DNA of 12,650 bases, taken from the NCBI GenBank assembly GCA_964359095.1, contig CAYHRJ010000030.1, positions 1-12,650 on the forward strand. Reading direction: 5' to 3'. Made by a program: the position numbers and the translations under genes. Source of the DNA: JACRJW01 sp964359095. Its GTDB lineage: Bacteria > Patescibacteriota > Patescibacteriia > UBA9934 > GWF2-40-263. The notes under the pieces were generated by a model. The model was not told the DNA's origin, did not search any database, and saw only the letters and a program-made list of their open reading frames with translations. Position 1 is the first letter of the stretch; the number at the start of each line of letters is the position of its first letter. Shown piece by piece: positions 12,582 to 12,650 of this stretch.

Positions 12582-12650
12582 CAATTGACAGAAACATCGT
12601 TTTCTGGTAATTTTCTTCGTTTCTTAGCGGGTGTTATACAACCCGTTTGG

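Noticed and set aside
12628..12645. Small hairpin CGGGT/ACCCG at the window end
   Set aside because: A 5-base stem with an 8-base loop and no T-run; too weak to call a terminator or RNA.
1..12650. CRISPR array, tRNA, rRNA, transposase, phage or conjugation genes
   Set aside because: No regularly spaced repeats, no cloverleaf or rRNA signature and no such protein motifs were found on either strand.

Overview
The window looks like chromosomal DNA of a Candidate Phyla Radiation (Patescibacteria) bacterium. This rests on overall character, not one marker: tightly packed core genes mostly without Shine-Dalgarno sequences, near-leaderless promoters, an S6 protein with a long C-terminal extension, the RodZ-like/FtsK pairing, and two families of short palindromic repeats that I associate with CPR genomes. 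Translation uses the standard code. I cannot name the genus.

Layout. Positions 49-960 hold a GC-rich LysM-VWA membrane-anchored protein with its own terminator. Positions 1042-2323 hold a THUMP/Trm11-like RNA methyltransferase on the minus strand; its coding sequence has absorbed two short repeats. A compact divergent promoter region with five heptad CCTA repeats (2324-2396) separates it from a plus-strand operon: rpsF, ssb, rpsR, epmA, efp (2479-5084). That operon joins the classical S6-SSB-S18 cluster to elongation factor P and its lysyl-modifying enzyme. It ends at a two-way terminator, and a tiny minus-strand gene, possibly two overlapping ones, converges on it (5123-5348).

Positions 5554-6723 hold a second GC-rich gene encoding a 389-residue protein I do not recognise. 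After it comes a cluster of perfect palindromes (6731-6859). From 6904 to 12563 everything lies on the minus strand: a 220-residue protein with a possible nuclease-like core, recA, a Phd/PIN toxin-antitoxin pair with a repeated operator, a RodZ-like protein and an FtsK-type DNA translocase.

How the genes fit together. The plus operon serves translation (S6, S18, EF-P, EpmA) and single-strand DNA binding. The minus block serves recombination (recA), chromosome segregation (ftsK) and cell shape or envelope (rodZ-like). The methyltransferase probably modifies tRNA. The three unfamiliar genes at 49, 5554 and 7566 stand apart because each has a clear Shine-Dalgarno sequence and GC content from similar to clearly above its neighbours, whereas I see no Shine-Dalgarno before the core genes. 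No CRISPR array, tRNA, rRNA, transposase or phage gene was seen.
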